The notes under the pieces are model-generated. The model saw only the letters and a program-made list of their open reading frames with translations. It had not been told where the DNA came from and ran no database searches. Shown piece by piece: positions 53,064 through 62,509 of a stretch of DNA of 64,000 bases. The stretch spans positions 1 to 64,000 of the forward strand of contig JAFWEP010000027.1 of NCBI GenBank assembly GCA_017512885.1. Direction: 5' to 3'. Origin of the DNA: Erysipelotrichaceae bacterium (GTDB taxonomy: Bacteria > Bacillota_I > Bacilli_A > Erysipelotrichales > Erysipelotrichaceae). Position 1 is the stretch's first letter; every line of letters starts with the position of its first letter. Position numbers and translations under genes: made by a program.

Positions 53064-54212
53064 GTGAATCTTGTCTTAGGAGCTCTGCCGTACTTTCTGA
53101 CGGCGTTTCTGATCTCGGTGCTGTTTACCCCGATCGCCAAAAGGATCGGGTTTTTCCTCGGCATTTATGCCGTAGAGAATCAGCGTACCGTTCATCACGG
53201 ACGCATCGTACGGATCGGCGGACTGGCCATCTATATCGCATTCATCATCACGATGGCGGTCTACGTCAAGGCGGATACGACCATCAATGCGATCCTGATC
53301 GGTTCCCTGATCCTGTTTATCGGCGGGGTGATCGATGATATGTTCGATCTGAAGCCGATGATCAAACTGGGTTTTGAAGTGGCCGCGGCACTGTTCGTGC
53401 TGGCCTTCGGCGGGATCGAACTGGGCACCATCCATCTGCCTTTCCTGAGCATCGATTCCAAGGCCTTTTCCTACTTCGTCTCCTTCTGCTGGATCATCGG
53501 GGTCTCCAATGCGATCAACCTGATGGACGGCCTGGATGGTCTTGCTGCCGGGATCTCCTTCATCATGATCTCGGTCATCGGCCTGATCGGCTTCTTTATG
53601 GGCAGAAGGGATATCTGTGTGATCTCGCTGATCCTGATCGGTGCGATCGGCGGTTTCCTGCCTTATAACTTCCATCCGGCCAGCATCTTCATGGGAGACT
53701 GTGCTGCCCTGTTCTTGGGCTATATCATCGCCTGCCTGGCCCTGCTGGGCTTCAAATCGACAGCCTTCATCACCCTGGGCTTCCCGATCATCATCCTCTT
53801 CGTGCCGCTGGCCGATACCGTTCTGGCCATCCTGCGCCGGAAGAGCCAGGGCAAGAAGATCACCGAAGCGGACCGCTCCCACCTGCATCATGTCCTGATG
53901 TACAAGATGGGTCTTTCCCACCGCAATACGGTCCTGGTGCTGTACTTCGTGACCTTCCTCTTTGCCTGCGATGCGGTGCTGATGTATTTCCATGAGGGCT
54001 GGGGACTGGCCCTGCTGGCAGTGCTGTTCGGACTGGCCTGGATCTTCATCGAACTGACGGGAATGATCAACCCGCATTTCCATCCGCTGATCGGTCTCCT
54101 GCGCCGGACGATCGGTCATCCGGTCAAGAAGGAAGATGCCTTCTTCGAAGCCAACAAGCTGGAATATGCCCGGCGGCCGGAACTCCCGCCGCGCGAAGAA
54201 AATGAGAACTGA
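53064..54212 (+). CDS. tagO: Undecaprenyl-phosphate N-acetylglucosaminyl-1-phosphate transferase
   Basis: The 382-residue membrane enzyme starts wall polymer synthesis by moving GlcNAc-1-phosphate to undecaprenyl-phosphate. The Asp motifs DLKPMIKLG and NLMDGLDGLAAG, the catalytic FMGDCAALF, and the terminal HxxH (HHVL) are present, with about 11 helices. GTG at 53064 follows GTGAGGA. A terminator follows at 54212. Confidence 0.94.
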   Translation: MNLVLGALPYFLTAFLISVLFTPIAKRIGFFLGIYAVENQRTVHHGRIVRIGGLAIYIAFIITMAVYVKADTTINAILIGSLILFIGGVIDDMFDLKPMIKLGFEVAAALFVLAFGGIELGTIHLPFLSIDSKAFSYFVSFCWIIGVSNAINLMDGLDGLAAGISFIMISVIGLIGFFMGRRDICVISLILIGAIGGFLPYNFHPASIFMGDCAALFLGYIIACLALLGFKSTAFITLGFPIIILFVPLADTVLAILRRKSQGKKITEADRSHLHHVLMYKMGLSHRNTVLVLYFVTFLFACDAVLMYFHEGWGLALLAVLFGLAWIFIELTGMINPHFHPLIGLLRRTIGHPVKKEDAFFEANKLEYARRPELPPREENEN

Positions 54213-54234
54213 CGGATCGAAAGATCCGTTTTTC
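54212..54234 (+). terminator. Terminator of tagO
   Basis: ACGGATC/GATCCGT with GAAA tetraloop and TTTT. Confidence 0.9.
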
Positions 54235-54274
54235 TGTGACCGTATCGGGAAGAAGCGGTACAGTAGTAGTGAAG

Positions 54275-54841
54275 ATGGAAGACAGAGAGATCGTAGAACT
54301 CTTCCTGCAGCGCCGGGAAGAAGCGATAGAAGAAACGAGCCGCAAGTATCAGGGCTATTGTTTTGCGCTGTCCAGAAGGATCCTCGCAGACCGTCAGGAC
54401 ATCGAGGAAGTCTTTTCCGATGCCCTGCTGGCGCTCTGGAACTCCATCCCGCCGGAGATCCCACATATCCTTTCCGCCTATCTGACGAAGATCATCCGGA
54501 ACCTGTCCTTAAAGAGATACCGCGACCGAAGCACGCAGAAGCGGGGCGGAGGAGAGATCACCCTGGCTTTGGAAGAGCTGGAAGGCTGTATCCCCTCCGG
54601 AGAGGATCCGGCGGAAAAGTGGAAGGAGAAACAGCTGCAGGAGTGCCTGAACCGCTTCCTGAAGACCCTTCCCGAAGAGAACCGCAATGTCTTCCTGGCC
54701 CGTTACTGGCATCTGTATTCGGTCAGGGAGATCACGGAACGGACCGGTTATTCCGCTTCAAAAGTGAAGATGATGCTGCTGCGGGACCGGGAGAAACTGA
54801 GAGAGCATCTGCGAAAGGAGGGCTACGATGAAAGCGTATGA
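54275..54841 (+). CDS. ECF-type sigma factor
   Basis: The 188-residue protein has sigma region 2 (DRQDIEEVFSDALLALW, about 44-60) and region 4 (TLPEENRNVFLARYWHLYS then REITERTGYSASKVKMMLLR). ATG at 54275 was chosen; an earlier in-frame start at 54236 lies at the end of the terminator. TACAGT (54259) with GTGACC at 17 bp is a possible promoter. It overlaps the next gene by 14 nt. Confidence 0.92.
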   Translation: MEDREIVELFLQRREEAIEETSRKYQGYCFALSRRILADRQDIEEVFSDALLALWNSIPPEIPHILSAYLTKIIRNLSLKRYRDRSTQKRGGGEITLALEELEGCIPSGEDPAEKWKEKQLQECLNRFLKTLPEENRNVFLARYWHLYSVREITERTGYSASKVKMMLLRDREKLREHLRKEGYDESV

Positions 54842-55481
54842 TCTGCTGAAAGAGATGAACGATCTGCCGGAAGAATGGATCGAAGCTTCGGCATTCCAGA
54901 AGCCAAAGAAGAAAACGGACTACGCCCTCTGGCTGCGTCCGGCGCTGGCATTCGTGCTGGTCCTGGTCTTTGCCTCTGCTCTGCGGCAGACGCTCTTTAA
55001 AGGCAAGGGCGCTGCTGCTCCGGCAGCCGCATCCTCCATTGCCCTGTACAACGAAGATGCCGCCCAGGAGACGGCTGATGAGGGCTATGCCTCTGCTGCC
55101 GCAGGCGCTCTGCCCCGTTATCTGGCCCTGGACGGCGATCTCTATGAACTCAGCGATCCGGCAGTTACAGAAGATATGCTGGAGAACGCAAGGACCGAGG
55201 AGATCCAGGCCGCTGCCGAAGGAAAGAAGGTCTACACGGATGCGCTTGGCAATGCGGTGATCGTAGAGACCGATGCTGAAGGGGAGAGCTTCCTGCTGGA
55301 CGGACAGTGCTACCGCAGGATCGCCCATCCGCTGGCGGAGTATCAGGGGAAGAGCTGGCAGTTATCAGCTCCGGCGGACATCCCGGTAGAGGGTATAAGT
55401 GAAGAGGTCTTCCTGTACGAAGGAAATGTCTACTGGAATCTGGAAGGCTACGGAGTCTGGCTCCTGGAGGAAGTGAAATGA
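54828..55481 (+). CDS. Membrane-anchored partner of the ECF sigma factor (anti-sigma candidate)
   Basis: The 217-residue protein has a cytoplasmic N-terminal part (about 1-33, with PEEWIEASA), one membrane helix (about 35-55) and an external domain rich in Ala then acidic residues. Its place directly after and overlapping the sigma gene, and its one-helix topology, fit an anti-sigma factor, although no ASD or zinc HxxxCxxC motif is visible. Confidence 0.75.
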   Translation: MKAYDLLKEMNDLPEEWIEASAFQKPKKKTDYALWLRPALAFVLVLVFASALRQTLFKGKGAAAPAAASSIALYNEDAAQETADEGYASAAAGALPRYLALDGDLYELSDPAVTEDMLENARTEEIQAAAEGKKVYTDALGNAVIVETDAEGESFLLDGQCYRRIAHPLAEYQGKSWQLSAPADIPVEGISEEVFLYEGNVYWNLEGYGVWLLEEVK

Positions 55482-56236
55482 AGAGACGGATATCGATCCT
55501 GCTGATCCTCGCACTCTCTGCCTGTGCCGCGCAGGCCCCTTCGTCGGTGAGCGGACCGATACAGACAGAACTGCCGGAGGAACCTGTAGCAGAGACGCCG
55601 GAAGAAGCAGGAAAGATGATCCGCCTCGAAGGAACGATCTATCGGGAGACGGAAGAGTTCGGGGATATCCCGCGCTGCGGGAATCTGGACTTCTACCTGG
55701 AGTCCTGCGAAGGGGAGTTTCCGGAAGAAGGAGACTATGCGAACTTTCCGCTGTTTTCTATGCATAGGGACGGAGATGATCCTTTCGGCAAAGGCGGGCA
55801 GCGCTCTTTCTGGCCGAACCGGATCGAGATCCCGACAGAGGAAGGCTGGCGCGTCTTTGCGGCAGATGAAGGCGAAGGACCGCTGGACATCGCTGTCGGA
55901 AAGCTGAATGATCATACACTGGAGATCACACTGGCGAATCCTACGGCGGAGACCGTATCCTACGCCTATACCGGCTGGCAGGGCAGAAGCCTGTTCTTCC
56001 TGATCCGTGATGCGCGGGGATCGCTGGCGATCGCGGATGTCACGACTGACGGCGCCCTGAAAGGAGAACTGCCGAGCGGAGAGAGCACGGTCCTGACGGT
56101 CGAAGTTCCCGAACGGGAGGAACTGCAGCGGGAAGGAGCCTTTCTCCGTATCCAGCTCTGTACCGGTGAAAGCGAAAAGAATTACCAATTCATCGAACTG
56201 CCCTGGGCAGAGTTTGCGGAAATGCCTTTCGATTAA
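55478..56236 (+). CDS. Lipoprotein of the ECF sigma operon
   Basis: The 252-residue protein has a lipobox LSAC (Cys15) and a large external beta-rich domain with repeated acidic patches. Its middle, NHTLEITLANPTAETVSY-like, resembles an Ig or BsuPI-type fold. It overlaps the membrane protein gene by 4 nt. It may sense an envelope condition and pass it to the anti-sigma candidate. Confidence 0.78.
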   Translation: MKRRISILLILALSACAAQAPSSVSGPIQTELPEEPVAETPEEAGKMIRLEGTIYRETEEFGDIPRCGNLDFYLESCEGEFPEEGDYANFPLFSMHRDGDDPFGKGGQRSFWPNRIEIPTEEGWRVFAADEGEGPLDIAVGKLNDHTLEITLANPTAETVSYAYTGWQGRSLFFLIRDARGSLAIADVTTDGALKGELPSGESTVLTVEVPEREELQREGAFLRIQLCTGESEKNYQFIELPWAEFAEMPFD

Positions 56237-56261
56237 AGATAAGCTGCGGCTTATCTTTTTT
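56235..56261 (+). terminator. Terminator of the ECF operon
   Basis: AAGATAAG/CTTATCTT followed by TTTT. TAGAAT (56271) for the next gene follows within 10 nt. Confidence 0.88.
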
Positions 56262-56294
56262 GTCCCGTGCTAGAATGGGTACGGAGGTCTGTAT

Positions 56295-57788
56295 ATGACG
56301 AAAGAAGAAGCTCTGACTTATTACGATGAATGGCAGCAGAAATACAATGCCTATGCCTTACTGCTGAGTACGGCATCCTTTGATGCAGAAACGATCGCTC
56401 CGCCGGCCGGCAGCAATGCCCGCAATGAAGCGCTGTCTTTCCTGTACGGAGAGATGCACGATATCGAGACCGATCCGAAGATCCTGGAAGTGCTGGAGGT
56501 CCTAAAGGACAGTGAAGATCCTGTTCTGGCCAGAAGGGTCGCTCTGGACCGCAGATCCTTACTGGCGACAGCCTGCCTCAGCAAGGAGGAAGTCACGGCT
56601 TTCAGCCGGGAACAGCTGGATGCCTTCGATGACTGGCAGATCGCCAAACATGAGAAAGACTATGCCCGTTTTGAACCACATCTCCTGAAACTGATCGAGT
56701 TCTCGAAGACCTTCGCAAAGAAAAGGGAACCGGAAAAGGATCCCTATGAAGTCTATCTGGATGATTACGAAGAGGGGATGACCCGGAAGGACTACGATGA
56801 ATTCTTCGAGCTGATCCGCAAGGAGATCTCTCCCCTGGTCAAGGCCGTAGCGGCCAAGGACGGCTTCATCGACGATTCCTTCCTGCACCGTTACTACGAC
56901 AAAGAGCGTCAGGCGAAGTTCGGCAAAGCCATCAACGAATTCATGGCCTTCGATCCTTCCTGGGGCTACATGGGCGTCAGCGAACATCCCTTCACCGACG
57001 GTCTCTCCCTGAACGATGTGCGGATCACGACCGCCTATGAGGAACATGATGTCTCGCAATCGCTGTACTCCATCGTCCATGAGACCGGACACGCCTACTT
57101 CGAACATCAGGTCTCAGCGGAATATGCCGGGACCTCCCTGCATCGGGCGATCTCTTCCGGCATGCATGAAAGCCAGAGCCGATTCCTGGAGAACTACATC
57201 GGACGCAGGGAATCCTTCCTGCAGAACCTGTATCCGACCCTGCAGGAACTGTATCCGCAGGAGCTGAAGGACATCGGTCTGCATGAATTCTGGAAAGCCG
57301 TCAATGTCTCCCGTCCTTCCCTGATCCGTACGGCAGCCGATGAGCTGACCTACCCCCTGCACATCCTGATCCGCTATGAGATCGAGAAGATGATCTTTGA
57401 CGGTACGGCCGATCTGCAGCAGCTCAATACGCTCTGGAACCGGAAATATAAGGAATACCTGGGCATCGAAGTCCCGGATGACGGTGTCGGCATCCTGCAG
57501 GATGTGCACTGGAGCGGAGCCTCCTTCGGTTACTTCCCGACCTATGCCCTGGGTTCGGCGATCGGCGCGCAGCTATTGACGGCGATGGAGAAGGATCTCG
57601 ACATCGATGCCCTGCTGCAGGAAGGGAAGTTCACAGCGGTCACCGACTGGCTGAAGGAACACTTCCAGAAGCACGGAGCCCGCTATACCTTCAAGGAAGC
57701 GGTAAAACTGGCGACCGGAGAAGAGTTCAGTCCGCACTACTACATCGATTATCTGAAAAAGAAATATACAGCGCTTTACGAACTGTAA
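56295..57788 (+). CDS. Carboxypeptidase Taq (M32 metallopeptidase)
   Basis: The 497-residue cytoplasmic zinc peptidase has HETGH (about residue 261) in SIVHETGHAYFEHQ and the downstream ESQSRF with its metal-binding Glu. It removes C-terminal residues from peptides. ACGGAGG precedes the ATG. Confidence 0.95.
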   Translation: MTKEEALTYYDEWQQKYNAYALLLSTASFDAETIAPPAGSNARNEALSFLYGEMHDIETDPKILEVLEVLKDSEDPVLARRVALDRRSLLATACLSKEEVTAFSREQLDAFDDWQIAKHEKDYARFEPHLLKLIEFSKTFAKKREPEKDPYEVYLDDYEEGMTRKDYDEFFELIRKEISPLVKAVAAKDGFIDDSFLHRYYDKERQAKFGKAINEFMAFDPSWGYMGVSEHPFTDGLSLNDVRITTAYEEHDVSQSLYSIVHETGHAYFEHQVSAEYAGTSLHRAISSGMHESQSRFLENYIGRRESFLQNLYPTLQELYPQELKDIGLHEFWKAVNVSRPSLIRTAADELTYPLHILIRYEIEKMIFDGTADLQQLNTLWNRKYKEYLGIEVPDDGVGILQDVHWSGASFGYFPTYALGSAIGAQLLTAMEKDLDIDALLQEGKFTAVTDWLKEHFQKHGARYTFKEAVKLATGEEFSPHYYIDYLKKKYTALYEL

Positions 57789-57790
57789 AC

Positions 57791-57822
57791 GAAAGACCTC
57801 CCGAACGGGAGGTCTTTTTACC
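57791..57822. terminator. Bidirectional terminator between M32 and a membrane gene
   Basis: AAAGACCTCCC/GGGAGGTCTTT, perfect 11-bp stem. Confidence 0.9.
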
Positions 57823-58408
57823 AGATCCAGAAGGCAGCTAAGAGGAACAGCAGGCCCAGCGGGATAGCCAGGATCCCGTAGATCCTTTCGGATCCGGGAT
57901 CGATGCGGAAGTTTTCCGGGTGTTTCGGATCGACGTAGATCCGGTAGGGATCACCTTCCCGATAGGCAGCCGCCAGTCCGCTTGAGACATCATCTTTGGA
58001 GATGCCTTCATAGACATCTTCCTCGAGCTCGTAACGGAAACGCAGATAGGAAGCGGCCGCGGCGGTCTTCTTCTCCGGCTTCTGCTCAAAGGTGACGGGA
58101 CCCAGATATTCACCGCTGACCGGCAGGGAATAGACTTTGGGAGCCCGCAGGGCATTGATCCCGGCATAGAGAAAATAGAGGGCGATCAGCGCAAAGAAGA
58201 GCGAAGTCGTAAAGCGGGTCTCGGCAAAGAAGGACAGTGCGCCCAGGGCGATCAGCGCCAGAGCGCGCAGGATCTTGACGATATTCTCCCGGCGCTGGTC
58301 CTTGGAGTAGTCCAGGATCGCCAGTACCAGGAGATAAGCGCCGCCGGCAGTCAGAGCTGCGCCGAGATAAGTCAGGATGAATCCGGCTAACGAGAGATAG
58401 TATTCCAT
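57818..58408 (-). CDS. Membrane protein with a DUF3592-like region, 196 residues
   Basis: The protein has four or five hydrophobic helices and an extracellular or cytoplasmic beta-domain near residues 100-170, with YLRFRYELEEDVYEGISKDD, which resembles DUF3592-type folds. It overlaps the rarA stop by 1 nt (TGATG), so it is in the rarA operon. No function can be given. Confidence 0.75.
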   Translation of the reverse strand: MEYYLSLAGFILTYLGAALTAGGAYLLVLAILDYSKDQRRENIVKILRALALIALGALSFFAETRFTTSLFFALIALYFLYAGINALRAPKVYSLPVSGEYLGPVTFEQKPEKKTAAAASYLRFRYELEEDVYEGISKDDVSSGLAAAYREGDPYRIYVDPKHPENFRIDPGSERIYGILAIPLGLLFLLAAFWIW

Positions 58409-59670
58409 CAGTTTCCTCCGTACAGTTTCTTCAGATCGGAAGTCCTTCCGATCTTCTTCAGTTCTTTATAGACTTGCTGGAGCTGCTGTTCGTAACGATT
58501 CCCGGCAAAGGAAGGGAAGAGGTCGAGATCTCTGATCTCATCGGGCAGATACTGGATGCGGTGGAAGCAGTCTGTCCGTTCATAGGAGTACTGTTCTTCA
58601 GGGGCCAGACCGACCGGAGTAAGGCGCAGATAGCGCGGCATCTCGTAAGCGTGGGTCTTTGCCAGTTCCCGGACATGTTCGGCTGCTGCAGAGGCGGTGC
58701 GGGACTTGGCGCTGAGACAGAGGTCGATCACGTGTACGCCCAAGGGGATGATCGCTTCCGGGAAGCCGACTTCACGCACTGTGCTGCAGACCGAGGCAGT
58801 ACGGGCGCAGAGGGCCGGATTGGCCAGGCCGACTTCCTCATAGGCGATGACCTGCAGCCGGCGCAGGATCGCTTCCTCCTCACCGGCCTGAGCCAGCTGG
58901 CCCAGGTAGTAGAGAGCAGCATTAGGATCGGAACCGCGGATGCTTTTCTGGAAGGCACTGAGCAGGTCGTAATAGCCGTCTTCGCTGCCGAAGGAACGGG
59001 AGTTGCTGACGCGGGTATACTCCTTGACGATCTCTTCGCTGATGAGCCCGTCTTTGGCGTAGACAGCGGAGATCTCAAGGATGTTCAGGGCATAGCGGAT
59101 GTCTCCGTTCACGGTATCGATGATCCGCTGCAGAGCGCTCTCTTCGATCGTATATTCTCCGTTCAGTCCTTCCGGTGCGGCCAGTGCCCGCTGCAGGGCA
59201 TCCCGGATATCGGCGGGAGTCAGGGCCTTCAGTTCGATCATATGGGCCCGGCTGCGGATCGCCGGATTGATCGCATGGTAGGGATTGGCGGTCGTGGCCC
59301 CTAAGAGGATGACCGAACCGTCTTCCAGATGAGGCAGCAAGAGATCCTGCTTGTCCTTGTTCAGACGGTGGACCTCATCGCAGATGAGGACCAGCGGACC
59401 GCTCATCTTCGCTTCGAAGAAGACGGCATCGAGGTCTTTCTTGCTGCCGGTCACGGCATTGAAACTGCGGTAGGGACGGTGCAGTTCTTCGGCGATCACT
59501 CTGGCCAGAGTCGTCTTGCCGACGCCCGGAGGACCGAAAAAGATCAGTGAAAAGATCTGCTCATTCTCCACGAGACGGGTGATCAGACCGTCCTTTCCGA
59601 CCAAGTGCTGCTGGCCGATGATATCCTGCAGTCTGCGCGGGCGCAGACGGAATGCGAGAGGTTCTTTCAT
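58408..59670 (-). CDS. rarA: Replication-associated recombination protein A (AAA ATPase)
   Basis: The 420-residue clamp-loader-like ATPase has Walker A GPPGVGKT (about 47), Walker B LICDEVHRLNK and the sensor LGATTANPYHAINPAIRSR. It acts at stalled replication forks. The start is fixed by TAAAAT-N6-ATG. Confidence 0.95.
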   Translation of the reverse strand: MKEPLAFRLRPRRLQDIIGQQHLVGKDGLITRLVENEQIFSLIFFGPPGVGKTTLARVIAEELHRPYRSFNAVTGSKKDLDAVFFEAKMSGPLVLICDEVHRLNKDKQDLLLPHLEDGSVILLGATTANPYHAINPAIRSRAHMIELKALTPADIRDALQRALAAPEGLNGEYTIEESALQRIIDTVNGDIRYALNILEISAVYAKDGLISEEIVKEYTRVSNSRSFGSEDGYYDLLSAFQKSIRGSDPNAALYYLGQLAQAGEEEAILRRLQVIAYEEVGLANPALCARTASVCSTVREVGFPEAIIPLGVHVIDLCLSAKSRTASAAAEHVRELAKTHAYEMPRYLRLTPVGLAPEEQYSYERTDCFHRIQYLPDEIRDLDLFPSFAGNRYEQQLQQVYKELKKIGRTSDLKKLYGGN

Positions 59671-59682
59671 GCCCTTATTTTA
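59671..59682 (-). promoter_or_regulatory. -10 for a leaderless rarA mRNA
   Basis: TAAAAT (59682-59677, minus) is 6 nt from the ATG at 59670. Confidence 0.55.
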
Positions 59683-59770
59683 TCGTTTCGTTTGCCGAAA
59701 GAAAAGGACGATTCAAGGCACAAAACAGCAGGGGATTTGATAGAATAGATGCGTAAGGGAGGAATTTTCT

Positions 59771-60586
59771 ATGGATAATAATGAACTGCGTAAACACGCA
59801 GCCAATGTACGCCAGAAGATCGTGACCATGGTCTATGACGCACAGTCCGGACACCCGGGCGGATCACTGGGTGCTGCCGATATCCTGACGACGCTGTACT
59901 TCGAAGAGATGGATATCAATGAAGCCAATCTGAAAACGACGAAGCGTGACCGTTTCGTGCTGTCCAAGGGGCATACATCTCCGGCTCTCTATGCAGTCCT
60001 GGATGAGAAAGGTCTGCTGAAGGAAGATCTGAAGAGCTTCCGTCAGCTGGATTCCAATCTGCAGGGACATCCGAATATGAACGAAGTTCCCGGCGTCGAT
60101 ATGTCGACCGGTTCGCTGGGACAGGGCGTCTCTACGGCTGTCGGTATGGCCATCGCCAACAAGCTCGACAAGGTCCCGTACCGGGTCTATGCCCTGGTCG
60201 GTGACGGCGAGAGCGAAGAAGGCATCGTCTGGGAAGCAATGATGGCGGCCGCTCATTATCAGCTCGATAATTTCTGCGTGATCTTTGATCAGAACGGCCT
60301 GCAGATCGACGGCAACGTTCAGGATGTCATCGGTCCGCTGCCTTTAAAAGAAAAAGCCGAAGCATTCGGCCTGCATGCCGTGGAATGCGACGGTCACGAC
60401 TATGATGCGATCAAAGCTGCGCTGAAGGAAGCCCGTGAGACCAAGGGCCAGCCGACGGCGATCATTGCCCATACCGTCAAGGGCAAGGGCGTCTCCTTCA
60501 TGGAGAACAATTACGCCTGGCATGGTTCCGCTCCGAATACCGAGCAGTATGAACAGGCTATGAAAGAACTGAAGGGAGAAGACTAA
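59771..60586 (+). CDS. Transketolase, N-terminal subunit
   Basis: The 271-residue protein holds the thiamine-diphosphate-binding half: the start QSGHPGGSLGAADIL, GDGESEEGIVWEA with the Mg2+ site, and HTVKGKGVSFME. With the next gene it makes a split transketolase. AGGGAGG precedes the ATG; TAGAAT lies at about 59742. Confidence 0.94.
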   Translation: MDNNELRKHAANVRQKIVTMVYDAQSGHPGGSLGAADILTTLYFEEMDINEANLKTTKRDRFVLSKGHTSPALYAVLDEKGLLKEDLKSFRQLDSNLQGHPNMNEVPGVDMSTGSLGQGVSTAVGMAIANKLDKVPYRVYALVGDGESEEGIVWEAMMAAAHYQLDNFCVIFDQNGLQIDGNVQDVIGPLPLKEKAEAFGLHAVECDGHDYDAIKAALKEARETKGQPTAIIAHTVKGKGVSFMENNYAWHGSAPNTEQYEQAMKELKGED

Positions 60587-61506
60587 TGGCACAGGAAACA
60601 AGAAATGCGTATGGTCAGGAATTAGCGAAACTGATCCAGGAACGCGAAGATATCGTCGTCCTTGATGCCGACCTGACGAAGTCCACCAAGACTGCGGAAG
60701 CCAAGAAAGTCTGCCCGGAACGTCATTTCAACGCCGGTATCGCCGAAGCCAACATGATGGGTATGGCTGCCGGTCTGGCTGCTTCCGGTAAGACGGTCTT
60801 TGCCTCTTCCTTTGCCGTCTTCGCTGCCGGCAGAGCCTTTGAGATCATCCGTAACTCGATCTGCTACCCGAATCTGAACGTCAAGGTCTGCGCCACGCAT
60901 GCCGGTCTCTCTGTCGGTGAAGACGGTGCATCCCACCAGTCTATCGAAGATGTCGCGATCATGCGTTCCCTGCCGAACATGTCCGTCTTCGTTCCCTGCG
61001 ATCAGTATGAAACCAAGGCAGTCATCGACTATGTCGCTGATCTGAAGGGTCCGTGCTATGTCCGTCTGGGACGCGGCAAGGTCGAAGATGTCTTCAATGA
61101 AGAGACGGTCTTTGACTTCACCAAGGTCAGAGTCCTGAAGGAAGGCAAGGATGTCGTTCTGTTCGCCATGGGCCTGATGGTCCAGGAAGCCCTGAAAGCT
61201 GCTGAAGAACTGGAAAAGGAAGGCATCTCCTGCTCGGTGATCAACGTTTCCTGTCTGAAGCCTCTGGATAAGGAAGGCGTCAAAAAAGCCCTCCAGAGCC
61301 ATAAGAAAGCCTTCTGTCTGGAAGAACACAACGTGATCGGCGGTCTCTTCTCCGCTGTTGCGGAAACAGCCGTACAGACAGAGTCCTGCCCGGTCTATCC
61401 GATCGGTGTCGAAGATACCTTCGGTGAATCCGGCCCGGCGGCCAAGGTGCTGAAGAAATACGGCATCTGTGCAGAACACGTCGTAGAAGTCGTAAAGGCA
61501 CACTGA
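60586..61506 (+). CDS. Transketolase, C-terminal subunit
   Basis: The 306-residue protein is the PYR and C-terminal half, with FNAGIAEANMMGMAAGLA and the catalytic-Glu-bearing region near it. It overlaps its partner by 1 nt (TAATG). A terminator follows. Confidence 0.94.
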   Translation: MAQETRNAYGQELAKLIQEREDIVVLDADLTKSTKTAEAKKVCPERHFNAGIAEANMMGMAAGLAASGKTVFASSFAVFAAGRAFEIIRNSICYPNLNVKVCATHAGLSVGEDGASHQSIEDVAIMRSLPNMSVFVPCDQYETKAVIDYVADLKGPCYVRLGRGKVEDVFNEETVFDFTKVRVLKEGKDVVLFAMGLMVQEALKAAEELEKEGISCSVINVSCLKPLDKEGVKKALQSHKKAFCLEEHNVIGGLFSAVAETAVQTESCPVYPIGVEDTFGESGPAAKVLKKYGICAEHVVEVVKAH

Positions 61507-61509
61507 AAA

Positions 61510-61537
61510 ACAAGGCGATCGCAATGATCGCCTTTTT
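61510..61537. terminator. Bidirectional terminator after transketolase
   Basis: AAGGCGATC/GATCGCCTT with T-runs on both sides. Confidence 0.88.
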
Positions 61538-62336
61538 AAATGAGTTCGAGATGCCGGAAGGCATTGTAGATGCCGTCTTCCCGGACATCGCTCGTGACAT
61601 AGTCCGCGCAGGCTTTGACCTCATCAGAGGCATTGCCCATGGCGACGCCGATCCCGGCTTCCTTCAGCATCTCCCGGTCGTTCTGGGAATCGCCGAAGCA
61701 GATCGCTTCTTCCAGCCGGAAGCCGCTCTTCTCCAGCATCTCCCGTACGCCGGTCGATTTGTTGAAGGAGGCGGGGTAGGCTTCTGCTGCCTGGGAGCGG
61801 GCTTTGACCGTCTGCAGGGAAGGATACTTCTTCATGAAGGAGAAGATCGTTTCGAGATCCCCATGCATGAAGAGATCGAGGGGCATGCCCCATTCTTCGT
61901 GGGTGTTACGCAGGAGGGTATCGTCCTTCAGTCCGGTCCGCGTCGCCCCACCGACGAGATAGAAGTCGCAGAAGCGTTCGTACTGGTGATAGACGGCCAT
62001 GCCCTGGGGGAATTTGCAGGCAAAGGCGATGTCATTCTGCAGGCAGTCGTTCAGGACGCCGAGGAAGTCGGCTTCACTGAAACGATGGACGCTGAGGATC
62101 TCGCCCTGCGGGGTGTACTGCATCATGCCGTTGCAGGAGGTGATCGCCCGGGGCTGTACCTCGTCAATGATCCAGGGCAGGATGTAGACTTTGGAACGTC
62201 CGGTCGCCAGGAAGAGGGTATGACCGTTCTGACGGGCCAGACGGAGCGCTTCCTTTGTGGAAGCAGGCAGTTCGGCAGCCCGGAAGGGGACCAGGGTGTC
62301 ATCGATATCGAAGACCAGTGCTGTAGGCTTGCGCAT
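61536..62336 (-). CDS. Cof-type HAD phosphatase
   Basis: The 266-residue protein has motif I VFDIDDTLVPF, LFLATGRS and the terminal GDSQNDREML of the Cof/YbiV class (C2B cap), which dephosphorylate sugar phosphates or FMN. AGGAGG is 7 nt before the ATG at 62336; longer frames run into the tRNA gene. Confidence 0.93.
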   Translation of the reverse strand: MRKPTALVFDIDDTLVPFRAAELPASTKEALRLARQNGHTLFLATGRSKVYILPWIIDEVQPRAITSCNGMMQYTPQGEILSVHRFSEADFLGVLNDCLQNDIAFACKFPQGMAVYHQYERFCDFYLVGGATRTGLKDDTLLRNTHEEWGMPLDLFMHGDLETIFSFMKKYPSLQTVKARSQAAEAYPASFNKSTGVREMLEKSGFRLEEAICFGDSQNDREMLKEAGIGVAMGNASDEVKACADYVTSDVREDGIYNAFRHLELI

Positions 62337-62349
62337 GGCAGTTCCTCCT

Positions 62350-62373
62350 AAAAGAAAAGCCCGGTAGAGGGCT
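62350..62373 (-). terminator. Terminator of the tRNA gene, just before the HAD ribosome site
   Basis: AGCCC/GGGCT stem followed on the minus strand by TTTTCTTTT; AGGAGG of the HAD gene follows immediately. HAD expression may therefore depend on read-through from the tRNA promoter. Confidence 0.65.
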
Positions 62374-62383
62374 GGATCATCAA

Positions 62384-62476
62384 TGGCGGAGACAGTGGGA
62401 TTCGAACCCACGTGCCGGTTTGACCCGACAACTCGATTTCGAGTCGAGCTCGTTATGACCGCTTCGATATATCTCC
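62384..62476 (-). tRNA. tRNA-Ser, anticodon CGA
   Basis: The 93-nt tRNA folds as a class II tRNA. Its acceptor stem is GGAGATA/TGTCTCC, anticodon stem CTCGA/TCGAG with loop CTCGAAA, a long variable arm, and T-arm GTGGG TTCGAAT CCCAC. CCA is encoded after discriminator G. It reads UCG codons. Confidence 0.95.
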
Positions 62477-62509
62477 AACGGAGATTCTATCATACTTCCA
62501 GGAAAACCG

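Noticed and set aside
53076-54464. Antisense frame of 462 codons over tagO
   Set aside because: Shadow of tagO; tagO has complete enzymatic motifs.
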